DNA of 64,000 bases from Halomonas borealis (GCF_004798905.1 NZ_SDMO01000001.1:1-64000), one strand, 5' to 3'; numbered from the stretch's first letter, positions 1 through 8,477 are shown. Made by a program: numbers and translations. The notes: a model not told the origin generated them from the letters alone.

Positions 1-76
1 GGACCATAGCTCAGTTGGTTAGAGCGCCACGTTGACATCGTGGAGGTCGGCGGTTCAAATCCGCCTGGTCCTACCA
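1..76 (+). tRNA. tRNA-Val (anticodon GAC), missing first base
   Basis: Cloverleaf seen directly. The anticodon stem CCACG/CGTGG encloses loop TTGACAT, giving anticodon GAC, which reads the valine codon GUC. The D-arm is AGCTCAGTTGGTTAGAGC and the T-arm GGCGG-TTCAAAT-CCGCC. The 3' acceptor strand TGGTCCT pairs with GGACCA plus one base that must lie just before the window, so the gene is cut by one nucleotide at its 5' end. ACCA is encoded at 73-76. Confidence 0.95.
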
Positions 77-84
77 GATTAGTG

Positions 85-120
85 AAAGACGCCCCGAGGC
101 TCATGCTTCGGGGCGTCTTT
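85..120 (+). terminator. Intrinsic terminator after tRNA-Val
   Basis: A ten-base GC-rich stem GACGCCCCGA / TCGGGGCGTC, flanked by AAA and TTT, ends in a short T tract nine bases after the tRNA CCA end. Near-symmetrical, so it could work in both directions and also end the msrC transcript from the right. Confidence 0.85.
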
Positions 121-211
121 CGTCGTGCGCGCATCATGGCGTGCCTGGCGCCGTGATGATGACGGCTCCGGTGGCGCGGGGCGCCACCGGAGTGATCGGC
201 GGGCCGTGTGG

Positions 212-667
212 TCAGTCGAGATCGCTGCGCTCGACGAATACCCGCACCAGGGCCTCCATGCCGGCCTGGTCGTCGGCGTCGAAGCGCCCGGCGGACGGGC
301 TATCCAGGTCGAGTATGCCCCACAGCCGGTCGTTGGCCATGATCGGGATCACCAGCTCGGAGCGCGAGGCGGCATCGCAGGCGATGTGGTCGGCGATGGC
401 GTGGACGTCTTCGACGCGCTGAGTCTCGCGCGTGCGCGCCGCGGCGCCGCAGACCCCCTTGCCGAAGGGGATGGGGTGGCAGGCGGGCTGGCCCTGGAAA
501 GGGCCGAGCGATAGCACCTGCGGTTCGCGGTGCAGATAGAAGCCGACCCAGTTCAGGTCGGGCACCTGTTGCATGATGAAGGCGCAGGCCTGGGCGCTGT
601 TGGTCAGCGCGTCGCGGGTGTCCAGCAGGGCATCGAGCTGGCGGGCGAGTAGCGAGTAGTCGGTCAT
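212..667 (-). CDS. msrC: Free methionine-(R)-sulfoxide reductase (GAF domain, fRMsr)
   Basis: A 151-residue cytoplasmic single-GAF-domain enzyme that reduces free methionine-R-sulfoxide to methionine. The family signature is intact: GPFQG near residue 55, IPFGKGVCG near 66-74, then HIACD near 94-98. Cysteines 63, 73 and 97 have exactly the spacing (10 and 24) of the three catalytic/resolving cysteines of E. coli fRMsr (84, 94, 118). It lies 71 bases downstream of metQ on the same strand, which suggests it belongs to the methionine-uptake operon and repairs oxidised methionine that has been imported. A strong hairpin without a T tract sits between the two genes, so co-transcription may be partial. 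Confidence 0.93.
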   Translation of the reverse strand: MTDYSLLARQLDALLDTRDALTNSAQACAFIMQQVPDLNWVGFYLHREPQVLSLGPFQGQPACHPIPFGKGVCGAAARTRETQRVEDVHAIADHIACDAASRSELVIPIMANDRLWGILDLDSPSAGRFDADDQAGMEALVRVFVERSDLD

Positions 668-688
668 GATGTTTCCTTCACAACGAGC

Positions 689-712
689 GGGGCCGGCTCA
701 TTGGCCGGCCCC
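689..712 (-). other. Hairpin between metQ and msrC
   Basis: A nine-base perfect stem GGGGCCGGC / GCCGGCCCC with a short loop. On the minus strand it is not followed by a run of T, so it may be an RNA stabiliser or a leaky terminator between metQ and msrC. Its role is inference. Confidence 0.5.
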
Positions 713-738
713 TCCTGGCATGCGTGCGAGCGCTCACC

Positions 739-1560
739 TTATTCGGCTTGCTCGGCTGTCTCGGGTTCGTCCTGGGTCCAGCCCTGGACGGCGGCGCCAT
801 CGAACAGCGCCTCGGCCTTGGCGGCGACCTCGTCGCTCTGGTAGGCGTCGACCAGCTGCTGGATCGCCTCGCGGTCCTTGTCGCTGGCGCGCACGGCGAT
901 GATGTTGACGTAGGGAGACTCGGGGCCTTCCTTGATCAGGGCATCGTCCAGGCTCAGGCCGGCCGGCTGGGCGAAGGTGTTGTTGATGAAGGCCATGTCC
1001 ACATCGGGCAGCACGCGTGGCAGCTGGGCGGCCTCGATCTCGCGGAAGTCGAAGTCGTGGGGGTTCTCGACGACGTTCAGCGGGGTGGCCTCGAGGTTGG
1101 ACGGATCGCCCAGCGTGATCAGGCCCTCTTCGTGGAGCAGGATCAACGAGCGACCCTCGTTGGTCGGGTCGTTGGGCAGGGCGATGGTCGCGCCATCCGG
1201 CAGCGCCTCGATGCTGTCGTATTGCTCGGAGTAGGCGCCAATCGGGTAGACGAAGGTGCGTCCGGCGATGGCGAAGTCGTAGCCACGATCCTCGACCATC
1301 GATTGCATGTAGGGCTCATGCTGATAGGCGTTGGCGTCCAGGCTGCCATCGGCCAGGGCGGCGTTGGGCGTGACGTAGTCGGTGAACTCGATGATCTCGA
1401 CGTCCAGGCCGTGCTCGCGCTTGGCGATATCGACGGCCACCTGCATGACGTCGGTCTCGGGGCCGGCCACGGTGCCTACCTTGATGCTGTGCTCATCGGC
1501 ACTGGCCGGGCCGAAGGCGAGGGCCGAGGCGGCGAGGCCGCCGATCAGGATGCTGCGCAT
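739..1560 (-). CDS. metQ: Methionine ABC transporter substrate-binding protein MetQ (NlpA family)
   Basis: A 273-residue periplasmic binding protein of the NlpA/MetQ family that delivers D/L-methionine to MetNI. The N-terminus is a Sec signal peptide with a likely cleavage after ASA near residue 21. There is no lipobox cysteine, so unlike E. coli MetQ it seems to be a free periplasmic protein. Family motifs such as KVGTVAGPE (about 27-35) and LDANAYQHEPYM (about 74-85) are clear. The start ATG at 1560 has GGAGA about seven bases upstream. It is the third gene of metN-metI-metQ, 99 bases after metI. Confidence 0.93.
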   Translation of the reverse strand: MRSILIGGLAASALAFGPASADEHSIKVGTVAGPETDVMQVAVDIAKREHGLDVEIIEFTDYVTPNAALADGSLDANAYQHEPYMQSMVEDRGYDFAIAGRTFVYPIGAYSEQYDSIEALPDGATIALPNDPTNEGRSLILLHEEGLITLGDPSNLEATPLNVVENPHDFDFREIEAAQLPRVLPDVDMAFINNTFAQPAGLSLDDALIKEGPESPYVNIIAVRASDKDREAIQQLVDAYQSDEVAAKAEALFDGAAVQGWTQDEPETAEQAE

Positions 1561-1659
1561 ATCGATGTCTCCCTATCGAGGCTGTCGTGAGGTTCGGGAA
1601 TGATTGTAATGGAATAATGGCTACAAATGTAATTCTTTTTGGTTATTAATGGCCTCGCC

Positions 1660-2313
1660 TCACTTGTGGTCGCTCTTGCGCACCAGGTAGTCGCCGAGGC
1701 TCTGGAAGCCCTGCACCATGATGACCAGGATCACCACGGTGATCAGCATGATGGTGGGGTTGAAGCGATTGTAGCCGTAGCGGATGCCGAGGTCGCCCAG
1801 GCCGCCGCCGCCGACGGCCCCGGCCATGGCGGAATAGCTGACCAGGGTGACGATGGTCACGGTGAGGGCGGTGAAGATGCCGCCTCGGGCCTCGGGCAGG
1901 AGTACCTTGGCGATGATCTGCCAGGGTGTGGCCCCCATCGATTGGGCGGCCTCGATCAGGCCCGGCGAGATCTCGTTCAGGGCACCCTCGACCAGCCGTG
2001 CCACGAAGGGAATCGCGGCGATGGTCAAGGGCACGATGGCGGCATTGGTGCCGATCGATGAGCCGACCAGGCTGCGGGTGACGGGGATGATGGCCACCAT
2101 CAGGATGATGAAGGGAACCGAGCGCCCGACGTTGGTGATGATGCCCAGTACGCCATTGAGGACCGGCTGTGCCAGGATCTGGCGCGGGCGGGTGACGTTG
2201 AGCAGCACGCCCAGGGGAATGCCGATCAGGGCGGAGATCAGGCCGGAGACCCCCACCATGTAGAGAGTATCGAGGGTGGCTTCGAGAATCAGTTCAAGCA
2301 TCGCGCTGGACAT
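1660..2313 (-). CDS. metI: Methionine ABC transporter permease MetI
   Basis: A 217-residue inner-membrane permease with about five hydrophobic segments and the EAA-type cytoplasmic loop (LIEAAQSMGATPWQII, about 120-135) that contacts the ATPase. Length matches E. coli MetI. The ATG at 2313 overlaps the end of metN by 20 bases; an alternative ATG at 2301 also overlaps. Translational coupling with metN is likely. Confidence 0.94.
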   Translation of the reverse strand: MSSAMLELILEATLDTLYMVGVSGLISALIGIPLGVLLNVTRPRQILAQPVLNGVLGIITNVGRSVPFIILMVAIIPVTRSLVGSSIGTNAAIVPLTIAAIPFVARLVEGALNEISPGLIEAAQSMGATPWQIIAKVLLPEARGGIFTALTVTIVTLVSYSAMAGAVGGGGLGDLGIRYGYNRFNPTIMLITVVILVIMVQGFQSLGDYLVRKSDHK

Positions 2314-3343
2314 GGCCGAGCACCTCCACCTTCAGGTCGTGGGTTTCCAGGTAGTCGATGGCGCGGCGGGTATCGTCCGCGTCGCCCATCAGTTCGGCGA
2401 TCATCAGGCCCAGGGTGCGATCCTGGATCGATTCGACTTTGGCCTGGAGGATGCTGACGTCCACGCCGCATTCGCGAGCGAGTCGCGAGATCAGTGGCGT
2501 GGAGACGGTGTCGCCGGAGAAGGCCAGCCGCACCACCGGATGGGTGTGCGTGCCGGGGGCTTCCTCGAGTCTTTCGATCAGCGTGCGCGGTGGCTCGAGC
2601 TCGAGGAAGTCGTTGAGGAAGTCGCGGCCCAGTCGGGTGCCCGGCGCGGTGAAGAAGTCGCCGACATCGGCCTCCTCGACCAGCTCGCCACCGGAGATCA
2701 GGCTGACCCGGTGGCAGATGGTCTTGACCACCTCCATCTCGTGGGTGATCAGCAGGATGGTCAGGCCGAGCTGGTGGTTGATGTCCTGCAGCAGTTCCAG
2801 GATCGCGCCGGTGGTGTGTGGATCGAGCGCCGAGGTGGCCTCGTCGCACAGCAGCACCCGGGGGCGGCTGGCCAGTGCTCGGGCGATGGCCACGCGCTGC
2901 TTCTGGCCGCCGGAGAGCTGGGCCGGGAAGTACCGGGTCTTGTCGGCCAGGCCGACGAGTTCCAGAAGCGGCGTGATGCGCTCGCTGATCTCGGCCTTCT
3001 TGATGCCCATCAGTTCTAGCGGGAGGGCGACATTGTCGAAGACGTTGCGCGAGGTCAGCAGGTTAAAATGCTGGAAGATCATGCCCATGCGGTGCCGGGC
3101 CTGGTTGAGAGCGTCGCCGGACAGGCCGGTGAGCTCCTGGCCATCGACCGTCACGCTGCCCGTGGTCGGGCGCTCGAGCAGGTTCACACAGCGGATCAGG
3201 GTCGATTTACCGGCGCCGGACAGGCCGATCACGCCGTGAATCTGTCCCTTGGGCACGTGCAGGTCGACGGGCTTGAGCGCCTCGACGCCGCCGCGATTGC
3301 CCGGGGTGAAGTAGGTCTTGGATACGTTCTGGAGTCGAATCAT
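2294..3343 (-). CDS. metN: Methionine ABC transporter ATP-binding protein MetN
   Basis: A 349-residue ATPase that powers methionine import. It carries Walker A (GLSGAGKST, about 40-48), signature LSGGQKQR (about 144), Walker [12 protein letters not shown] and an H-loop THEMEV. The C-terminal 80 residues form the NIL/ACT-like domain that senses methionine in E. coli MetN. I chose the ATG at 3343 (MIRLQNVSK), which matches the family N-terminus and has GGTGG five bases upstream, rather than the in-frame GTG at 3352. First gene of metNIQ, controlled by the leader at 3396-3565. Confidence 0.95.
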   Translation of the reverse strand: MIRLQNVSKTYFTPGNRGGVEALKPVDLHVPKGQIHGVIGLSGAGKSTLIRCVNLLERPTTGSVTVDGQELTGLSGDALNQARHRMGMIFQHFNLLTSRNVFDNVALPLELMGIKKAEISERITPLLELVGLADKTRYFPAQLSGGQKQRVAIARALASRPRVLLCDEATSALDPHTTGAILELLQDINHQLGLTILLITHEMEVVKTICHRVSLISGGELVEEADVGDFFTAPGTRLGRDFLNDFLELEPPRTLIERLEEAPGTHTHPVVRLAFSGDTVSTPLISRLARECGVDVSILQAKVESIQDRTLGLMIAELMGDADDTRRAIDYLETHDLKVEVLGHVQRDA

Positions 3344-3395
3344 CTGGGCCACCGGAGTGGCGCCGGGGAGGGGCGGGCGAGGCGTGCGAAGGGCG

Positions 3396-3423
3396 AAAAA
3401 AAGGCCACCCTAGACGGGTGGCC
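3396..3423 (-). terminator. Intrinsic terminator in the metN leader (attenuator)
   Basis: On the minus strand an eight-base perfect stem GGCCACCC / GGGTGGCC with a five-base loop is followed by seven T. It lies inside the metN leader, 53 bases before the metN start and 15 bases after the SAM-II-like aptamer, so it is placed to end transcription before the operon. Its 5' arm includes CACCC (3416-3420), complementary to GGGTG (3438-3442) at the 3' edge of the aptamer, a simple antiterminator. Confidence 0.88.
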
Positions 3424-3437
3424 ATCAACGCTGGACA

Positions 3438-3520
3438 CACCCTTTTAGCTGCACTTCACACCGCAAGACTGGAAAGCCATGCGGCGTCGGCGCCCGCAAT
3501 CCGGGTCCAAATCGGCGCCT
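3438..3520 (-). promoter_or_regulatory. SAM-II-like riboswitch aptamer upstream of metNIQ
   Basis: Read on the minus strand, the blocks match the known SAM-II aptamer in order. P1 is GGCGCC (3514-3519) with GGCGCC (3489-3494). The loop has GATTT, then ACCCGGATTGC (3496-3506). The 3' block is GCAGCTAAAAGGG (3440-3452), very close to GUAGCUAAAAAGGG of the SAM-II RNA of known structure. An extra perfect eight-pair hairpin (ACGCCGCA / TGCGGTGT, 3480-3487 and 3458-3465) is inserted in the long linker. ACCC in the loop can pair with GGGT at the 3' end to form the pseudoknot. With SAM bound the 3' GGG is held and the terminator forms; without SAM, GGGTG can pair with the terminator arm. Identity rests on my reading, not a covariance search. 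Confidence 0.8.
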
Positions 3521-3536
3521 TCAAAATGTGTGCGGA

Positions 3537-3565
3537 ATCCTAGGGCTCGAACGGGTTTGTGTCAA
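3537..3565 (-). promoter_or_regulatory. Sigma-70 promoter of metNIQ
   Basis: A perfect -35 TTGACA at 3560-3565 and a -10 TAGGAT at 3537-3542 are separated by 17 bases. The predicted start near 3530 lies about ten bases before the riboswitch aptamer, so the whole aptamer and attenuator would be in the leader. Confidence 0.8.
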
Positions 3566-3774
3566 ACGTTTTGGTGCATGTGACGGGCGACTCGGCATGT
3601 TTTTGGTGAGAATATCTGGAAACACTCGACAGGCAGCAAGAATTGCTGTGCGTGGCGCTATGGCCACCACCGGTGGCGAGGCGCAAGGCGAGGCGTCATG
3701 GACGCATGGCGGAGCGTTTCCCTACACTAAGCACCTTCCCGCCCGACGGGGCGGCACGACACGAGAGGAAGGGC
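3566..3774. other. Intergenic region before ribE
   Basis: About 210 bases between the metN promoter and riboflavin synthase. It should hold the divergent ribE promoter; TACACT at 3723-3728 is a possible -10 but I find no convincing -35. No FMN-riboswitch signature blocks are visible. No gene seen. Confidence 0.5.
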
Positions 3775-4404
3775 ATGTTCACAGGCATCGTGCAGGGCGT
3801 CGCCGAGGTGGTGGCCATCGAGGAGGCGGAAGCCTTTCGGACCCATGTGGTGCGCTTGCCGGGCGCGTTGAGCGAAGGGCTTGAGATCGGCGCCTCGGTG
3901 GCGCACAACGGGGTCTGCCTGACCGTCACCGCCATCGACGGCGAGTGCGTCAGCTTCGATCTGATGCGCGAGACCCTGAGGGTCACTAACCTGGGCGAGC
4001 TCGGCATCGGCGGTCGGGTCAACGTGGAGCGTGCGGCGCGTTTCGGCGACGAGATCGGCGGCCATGCCATGTCCGGCCACGTCATCGCCACCGCCGAGCT
4101 GGTGACCCTCGACGAGGCACCCAACAACCGTCGGCTGTGCTTCGAGCTACCCGAGGCGCTTTGGCGTTTCGTGTTCGACAAGGGCTACATCGGCGTCGAC
4201 GGTGCCAGCCTGACCATCGGTGAGGCGAGCCCGGCCACCGCCGTGCATGGACCGCGCTTCTGCGTCGACTTGATTCCCGAGACCCTGGCGCGGACCGTGC
4301 TCGCCGACCGCGTGTGCGGCGATCGCGTCAACATCGAGATCGATCCCCAGACCCAGGCGATCGTCGAGACGGTGGAGCGGGTCATGGCCTCACGCGGCGC
4401 CTGA
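3775..4404 (+). CDS. ribE: Riboflavin synthase (alpha chain)
   Basis: A 209-residue cytoplasmic enzyme (also named ribC) that dismutates two 6,7-dimethyl-8-ribityllumazine molecules to riboflavin. It has two tandem lumazine-binding barrels (about 1-97 and 98-195) and the conserved N-terminus MFTGIVQG. The second barrel has GYIGVDGASLTIG. The ATG at 3775 is preceded by GAGGAAGG about five bases upstream; an upstream in-frame extension to 3643 has no family similarity and is rejected. It stands alone, divergent from metNIQ. Confidence 0.96.
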   Translation: MFTGIVQGVAEVVAIEEAEAFRTHVVRLPGALSEGLEIGASVAHNGVCLTVTAIDGECVSFDLMRETLRVTNLGELGIGGRVNVERAARFGDEIGGHAMSGHVIATAELVTLDEAPNNRRLCFELPEALWRFVFDKGYIGVDGASLTIGEASPATAVHGPRFCVDLIPETLARTVLADRVCGDRVNIEIDPQTQAIVETVERVMASRGA

Positions 4405-4579
4405 GGCGTTCAGTGTGCGTTGGCCGACCGGCTGGCTAACGCAGCGGGCATCTCTTATACCTCAGACAGCCCCGCCGCCGCCTCGGTGGAGAGCGTCTCG
4501 CTTCGCCGGGCGCCTTCCGCTACCATGTGCGGCTTTTCTCGCACCCAGGACGCGAAATGCCGCGTAGGATGATTCTTCC

Positions 4580-5884
4580 ATGTTCAACCGCCTGATCGAC
4601 AATCACTTCAAACTCGCCGAGCACGGCACGGACGTGAAGACCGAGGTCATCGCCGGGGTCACCACCTTCCTGACGATGGCCTACATCATCTTCGTCAATC
4701 CGAGCATCCTTGCCGAATCGGGCATGGACTACGGGGCGGTATTCGTGGCGACCTGCGTCGCCTCGGCGCTGGGCTGTTTGATCATGGGCCTGTGGGCCAA
4801 TTATCCCATCGCCCTGGCGCCCGGCATGGGCCTCAATGCCTTCTTCACCTATGGCGTGGTGATGGGCATGGGCTACACCTGGGAGGCGGCGCTGGGTGCG
4901 GTCTTCCTGTCGGGCTTCACCTTCTTCCTGCTCAGCATCTTCCGCATCCGCGAATGGATCATCAACTCGATCCCCATGTCCCTGCGCCTGGGTATCGCCG
5001 CCGGCATCGGCCTGTTCCTGGCGATGATCGCGCTGCAGAACGCCGGCATCGTGGTCGACAACCCGGCCACCTATGTGGCGCTGGGGGATCTCTCCGAGCC
5101 GTCGGCGCTCTATGCGCTGCTCGGCTTCTTCGTGATCACCGCGCTGGCCCACCTGCGCGTCACCGGCGCGGTGATGATCGGCATCCTCGGCATCACCGTG
5201 CTGTCGATCCTGCTCGGGCACAATGAATTCGGTGGTGTCGTCTCCCTGCCGCCCTCCGTCGCTCCGACGCTGATGCAGCTCGACCTGGCCGGTGCCTTCG
5301 ATGTCGCCATGATCAGCGTGGTGTTCGCCTTCCTGTTCGTCGACCTGTTCGACACCTCCGGCACCCTGATCGGCGTCGCCCACCGCGGCGGCCTGCTCGA
5401 CAAGCAAGGCAAGCTGCCGCGCATCGGCCGAGCGATGATGGCCGACAGCGGCGCCTCCATGGCGGGTGCCGCCCTGGGCACCTCCACCACCACCAGCTAC
5501 ATCGAATCCACCGCCGGCATCATCTCCGGCGGGCGTACCGGGCTGACCGCGGTGGTGGTCGGCGTGCTGTTCTTGATCAGCCTGTTCTTCTCGCCGTTGG
5601 CCGGCTCGATACCGGTCTATGCCACCGCCGGGGCGCTGCTCTACGTGGCGGTGCTGATGGCCGGAAGCCTGGCGCACGCCGACTGGGACGATGCCACCGA
5701 GGCGGCACCGGTACTGATCGCGGCGCTGGCCATGCCACTGACCTTTTCCATCGCCGAGGGCATCGCCCTGGGCTTCGTCAGCTATGCCGCCATCAAGGCC
5801 CTTGCAGGTCGCTTCCGCGACCTGAATCCGGCCGTGGTGGTACTGGCGCTGGTCTTCAGCGCCAAGCTTCTTTTCCTCGACTGA
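4580..5884 (+). CDS. NCS2-family purine permease (AzgA/GhxP-type, adenine/guanine/hypoxanthine)
   Basis: A 434-residue inner-membrane proton symporter with about 12-14 transmembrane segments. The opening FKLAEHGTDVKTEVIAGVTTF and the motif FLFVDLFDTSGTLIGV (about 252-267) are diagnostic of the AzgA-like branch of NCS2 carriers (E. coli AdeP/AdeQ, GhxP/GhxQ), distinct from the UraA branch at 15017. Which base is preferred cannot be told from sequence. It begins a tight run with apt (21-base gap), gpt (6) and ung (3), so uptake is linked to phosphoribosylation of the same bases. Confidence 0.93.
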   Translation: MFNRLIDNHFKLAEHGTDVKTEVIAGVTTFLTMAYIIFVNPSILAESGMDYGAVFVATCVASALGCLIMGLWANYPIALAPGMGLNAFFTYGVVMGMGYTWEAALGAVFLSGFTFFLLSIFRIREWIINSIPMSLRLGIAAGIGLFLAMIALQNAGIVVDNPATYVALGDLSEPSALYALLGFFVITALAHLRVTGAVMIGILGITVLSILLGHNEFGGVVSLPPSVAPTLMQLDLAGAFDVAMISVVFAFLFVDLFDTSGTLIGVAHRGGLLDKQGKLPRIGRAMMADSGASMAGAALGTSTTTSYIESTAGIISGGRTGLTAVVVGVLFLISLFFSPLAGSIPVYATAGALLYVAVLMAGSLAHADWDDATEAAPVLIAALAMPLTFSIAEGIALGFVSYAAIKALAGRFRDLNPAVVVLALVFSAKLLFLD

Positions 5885-5905
5885 CACCGACCGACGAGAA
5901 TCGCG

Positions 5906-6451
5906 ATGAGCATTTACGGCGACTACATCAAGTCCGTCATCCGCACCGTGCCCGACTGGCCGCAGCCCGGGGTCAACTTCCGTGACATCACGCCACTGCT
6001 GCAGAACAGCGCGGCCTTCCGCAAGCTGGTCGACAGCTTCGTGCACCGTTATCAGGAGATGGACCTCGATGCCATCGCCGCCATCGATGCGCGGGGCTTC
6101 ATCGTCGGCGCGCCGCTGGCCTACGAGCTGGGCTGCAGCTTCGTGCCGGTGCGCAAGAAGGGCAAGCTGCCGTTCAAGACCATCAGCGAGACCTACACCC
6201 TGGAATATGGCGAGGCCGAGGTGGAGTTGCACAGCGATGCCTTCCGCGAGGGTGACCGCATCCTGGTGGTCGATGACCTGATCGCCACCGGCGGCACCAT
6301 GCTGGCCGCGGCCAAGCTGATCACCCGCAGCGGCGGGCAGGTAGTCGAGACCGCCACCATCGTCGACCTGCCGGACCTGAACGGTGCGGATCGTATTCGT
6401 GAGGCGGGTTACAACGTCTTCGCGGTCTGCTCTTTTACCGAAGACGAGTAA
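5906..6451 (+). CDS. apt: Adenine phosphoribosyltransferase
   Basis: A 181-residue cytoplasmic enzyme converting adenine and PRPP to AMP. The type I phosphoribosyltransferase PRPP loop is [13 protein letters not shown] (about 123-135), and the N-terminal [18 protein letters not shown] is typical of Apt. Full length for the family. Second gene of the permease-apt-gpt-ung run. Confidence 0.96.
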   Translation: MSIYGDYIKSVIRTVPDWPQPGVNFRDITPLLQNSAAFRKLVDSFVHRYQEMDLDAIAAIDARGFIVGAPLAYELGCSFVPVRKKGKLPFKTISETYTLEYGEAEVELHSDAFREGDRILVVDDLIATGGTMLAAAKLITRSGGQVVETATIVDLPDLNGADRIREAGYNVFAVCSFTEDE

Positions 6452-6457
6452 CGCATC

Positions 6458-6934
6458 ATGAGCCATCGCTATCACCAGCACTTCATCGTCTCCTGGGACC
6501 AGCTGCACCGGGACGTACGCGAACTCTGCCATCGCCTGGTCGAGCGCGACTTCGCGGGCATCATCGCGATCACCCGCGGTGGGCTGGTCCCGGCGGCATT
6601 GATCGCCCGAGAGCTCAACGTGCGGCTGATCGATACGGTCTGTATCAAGAGCTATGAGGGCCAGGATCAAGGCACGCTCGAGGTCATGAAGGGTGTCGAC
6701 CACGACGGCGAAGGCTGGCTGCTGGTGGATGATCTGGTCGACACCGGAAAGACCGCGCACAAGGTGCGCGAGATGCTGCCCCGGGCGCATTTCGTGACCG
6801 TCTATGCCAAGCCGGATGGGCGCCCGCTGGTCGATCAGTACCTCACCGAGGTGGCGCAGGATTGCTGGATCCAGTTCCCTTGGGATATGGGCGTGACCTA
6901 TGTCGAACCCCTGGCCGACCGGATCAAGCGCTGA
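6458..6934 (+). CDS. gpt: Xanthine-guanine phosphoribosyltransferase
   Basis: A 158-residue salvage enzyme using guanine, xanthine or hypoxanthine with PRPP. The family N-terminus [17 protein letters not shown], the loop [16 protein letters not shown] and the PRPP loop [13 protein letters not shown] (about 89-101) are all present. Six bases after apt; probably peripheral to the membrane near the permease, as reported for E. coli Gpt (family knowledge). Confidence 0.95.
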   Translation: MSHRYHQHFIVSWDQLHRDVRELCHRLVERDFAGIIAITRGGLVPAALIARELNVRLIDTVCIKSYEGQDQGTLEVMKGVDHDGEGWLLVDDLVDTGKTAHKVREMLPRAHFVTVYAKPDGRPLVDQYLTEVAQDCWIQFPWDMGVTYVEPLADRIKR

Positions 6935-6937
6935 GCG

Positions 6938-7624
6938 ATGAATCGTCCGTTACCCGACAGTTGGCAGCGCTGGCTCGGCGAGGAATTCGCCGCGCCCTAT
7001 ATGCAGTCGCTGCGTGATTTCCTGGCCGCCGAGAAGGCCGCCCGCAAGGTCATCTATCCGCACTCTGACCAATGGTTCCGGGCCTTCGAACTGACGCCAT
7101 TGGATCGGGTCAAGGTGGTGATCCTGGGGCAGGACCCGTATCACGGGGCTGGCCAGGCCCATGGTCTGTGCTTCTCGGTGCGCCCCGGCGTGCGGACGCC
7201 GCCTTCGCTGGTCAATATCTACAAGGAGCTGGCGACCGACATGGGCTGCGCCCCCGTCGAGCATGGCTATCTGGAACATTGGGCACGCCAGGGCGTGCTG
7301 CTGCTCAATACCTCGTTGACGGTGGAGCAGGGCAGCGCCGGCTCTCACCGTGGCCGCGGCTGGGAGACCTTCACCGACCGGGCCATCGCCACGGTCAACG
7401 AACATGCCGGGCCCACCGTCTTCCTGCTGTGGGGCAGCCATGCCCGCAAGAAGAAGGCGCTGATCGACGAATCCCGCCACCTGGTGTTGGAGGCGCCGCA
7501 TCCATCGCCGCTGTCGGCCTACCGGGGCTTCTTCGGCAGTCGGCACTTCTCGCGCGCCAACGCCTTTTTGGCCGAACAGGGGCGCGAGCCGATCGATTGG
7601 CAGTTGCCGGCGACCCCGGAATGA
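6938..7624 (+). CDS. ung: Uracil-DNA glycosylase (family 1)
   Basis: A 228-residue DNA repair enzyme that removes uracil from DNA. The water-activating motif GQDPYHG is at about 64-70, [10 protein letters not shown] at about 120, and the DNA-intercalation loop [10 protein letters not shown] at about 187-196, all intact. It starts three bases after gpt, so it is very likely translated from the purine-salvage mRNA, an unusual partner for a repair gene. Confidence 0.96.
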   Translation: MNRPLPDSWQRWLGEEFAAPYMQSLRDFLAAEKAARKVIYPHSDQWFRAFELTPLDRVKVVILGQDPYHGAGQAHGLCFSVRPGVRTPPSLVNIYKELATDMGCAPVEHGYLEHWARQGVLLLNTSLTVEQGSAGSHRGRGWETFTDRAIATVNEHAGPTVFLLWGSHARKKKALIDESRHLVLEAPHPSPLSAYRGFFGSRHFSRANAFLAEQGREPIDWQLPATPE

Positions 7625-7743
7625 GAGGCGCCATTCCTGGCGCATCATGGTTCGCCGGGAATGGGCTGTCCCGCGATATTCCGCCCCTGTAGCGCGTTTT
7701 TCTCCGACGATGGCGCCATCTCGCCCGAGCGCTCATGATCGCC

Positions 7744-7786
7744 TTAACCTGGGGGCGGCTTGCGGGTAGAATGGCGCGCGATTTTG
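7744..7786 (+). promoter_or_regulatory. Promoter of upp with G-A-TTTT start region
   Basis: TTAACC (7744-7749), a 17-base spacer and TAGAAT (7767-7772), followed seven bases later by GATTTTG (7780-7786) at the expected start. E. coli upp starts with GA followed by a run of T and is regulated by UTP-dependent reiterative transcription; the same layout here suggests, but does not show, a similar control. Confidence 0.65.
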
Positions 7787-7847
7787 CGCACGCCTCGCGT
7801 GCGACTACGCTTGCCCACGAACCCCCACGCCCCGAAGAGGTCCGCCC

Positions 7848-8477
7848 ATGAGTGTCCACGCCATCCAGCATCCCCTGGTCCAGCACAAGCTGGGGTTGAT
7901 GCGCGAGGCCGGTATCAGCACCAAGAGTTTTCGAGAACTGGCCGGCGAGGTGGCCAAGCTGCTGACCTACGAGGCGACCCAGGACCTGGAGCTCGAGGTC
8001 AGTGAGCTCGACGGCTGGAGCGGCGAGAAGATCCCCGTTCAACAGCTCAAGGGCAAGAAGACCACCATCGTGCCGATCCTGCGCGCCGGCCTCGGCATGC
8101 TGGACGGCGTCACCGATCTGATCCCCAGCGCACGGATCAGCGTGGTCGGCCTGTACCGCGACGAAGAGACCTTCGAGGCGGTGCCTTACTTCTCCAAGTT
8201 CGCGGGCGAGCTGGACGAACGCATGGCCATCGTCATCGACCCGATGCTGGCGACCGGCGGGACCATGGTGGCGACGCTGGACATGCTGCGTGAGCGTGGC
8301 TGCCAGCAGATGAAGGTGATCGTGTTGGTGGCGTCACCCGAGGGCCTCGAGCGCGTCCAGGCGTCCTATCCCGATATCGAAATCTATACCGCCGCGGTGG
8401 ATGAGCGCCTCGATGAGCATGGGTATATCGTCCCGGGGCTGGGTGATGCGGGCGACAAGATCTTCGGTACCCGCTAA
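7848..8477 (+). CDS. upp: Uracil phosphoribosyltransferase
   Basis: A 209-residue enzyme making UMP from uracil and PRPP. The N-terminus [22 protein letters not shown] is the family hallmark; the PRPP loop is [15 protein letters not shown] (about 131-145), and the C-terminus [16 protein letters not shown] forms the uracil site. Its own promoter lies at 7744-7786. The uracil permease uraA is 6.5 kb away rather than adjacent as in E. coli. Confidence 0.97.
   Translation: MSVHAIQHPLVQHKLGLMREAGISTKSFRELAGEVAKLLTYEATQDLELEVSELDGWSGEKIPVQQLKGKKTTIVPILRAGLGMLDGVTDLIPSARISVVGLYRDEETFEAVPYFSKFAGELDERMAIVIDPMLATGGTMVATLDMLRERGCQQMKVIVLVASPEGLERVQASYPDIEIYTAAVDERLDEHGYIVPGLGDAGDKIFGTR

Noticed and set aside
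3424..3565. SAM-I (S-box) or MetJ-box control of metN
   Set aside because: No AGACGTCT-type repeats and no S-box core; the conserved blocks fit SAM-II instead.
3566..3774. FMN riboswitch before riboflavin synthase
   Set aside because: The conserved FMN-aptamer blocks are not present on the plus strand.
4520..6790. 756-residue open frame opposite the purine permease, apt and gpt
   Set aside because: Antisense shadow of three well-supported genes; His/Gln/Asp-rich low-complexity translation typical of the reverse strand of high-GC genes.
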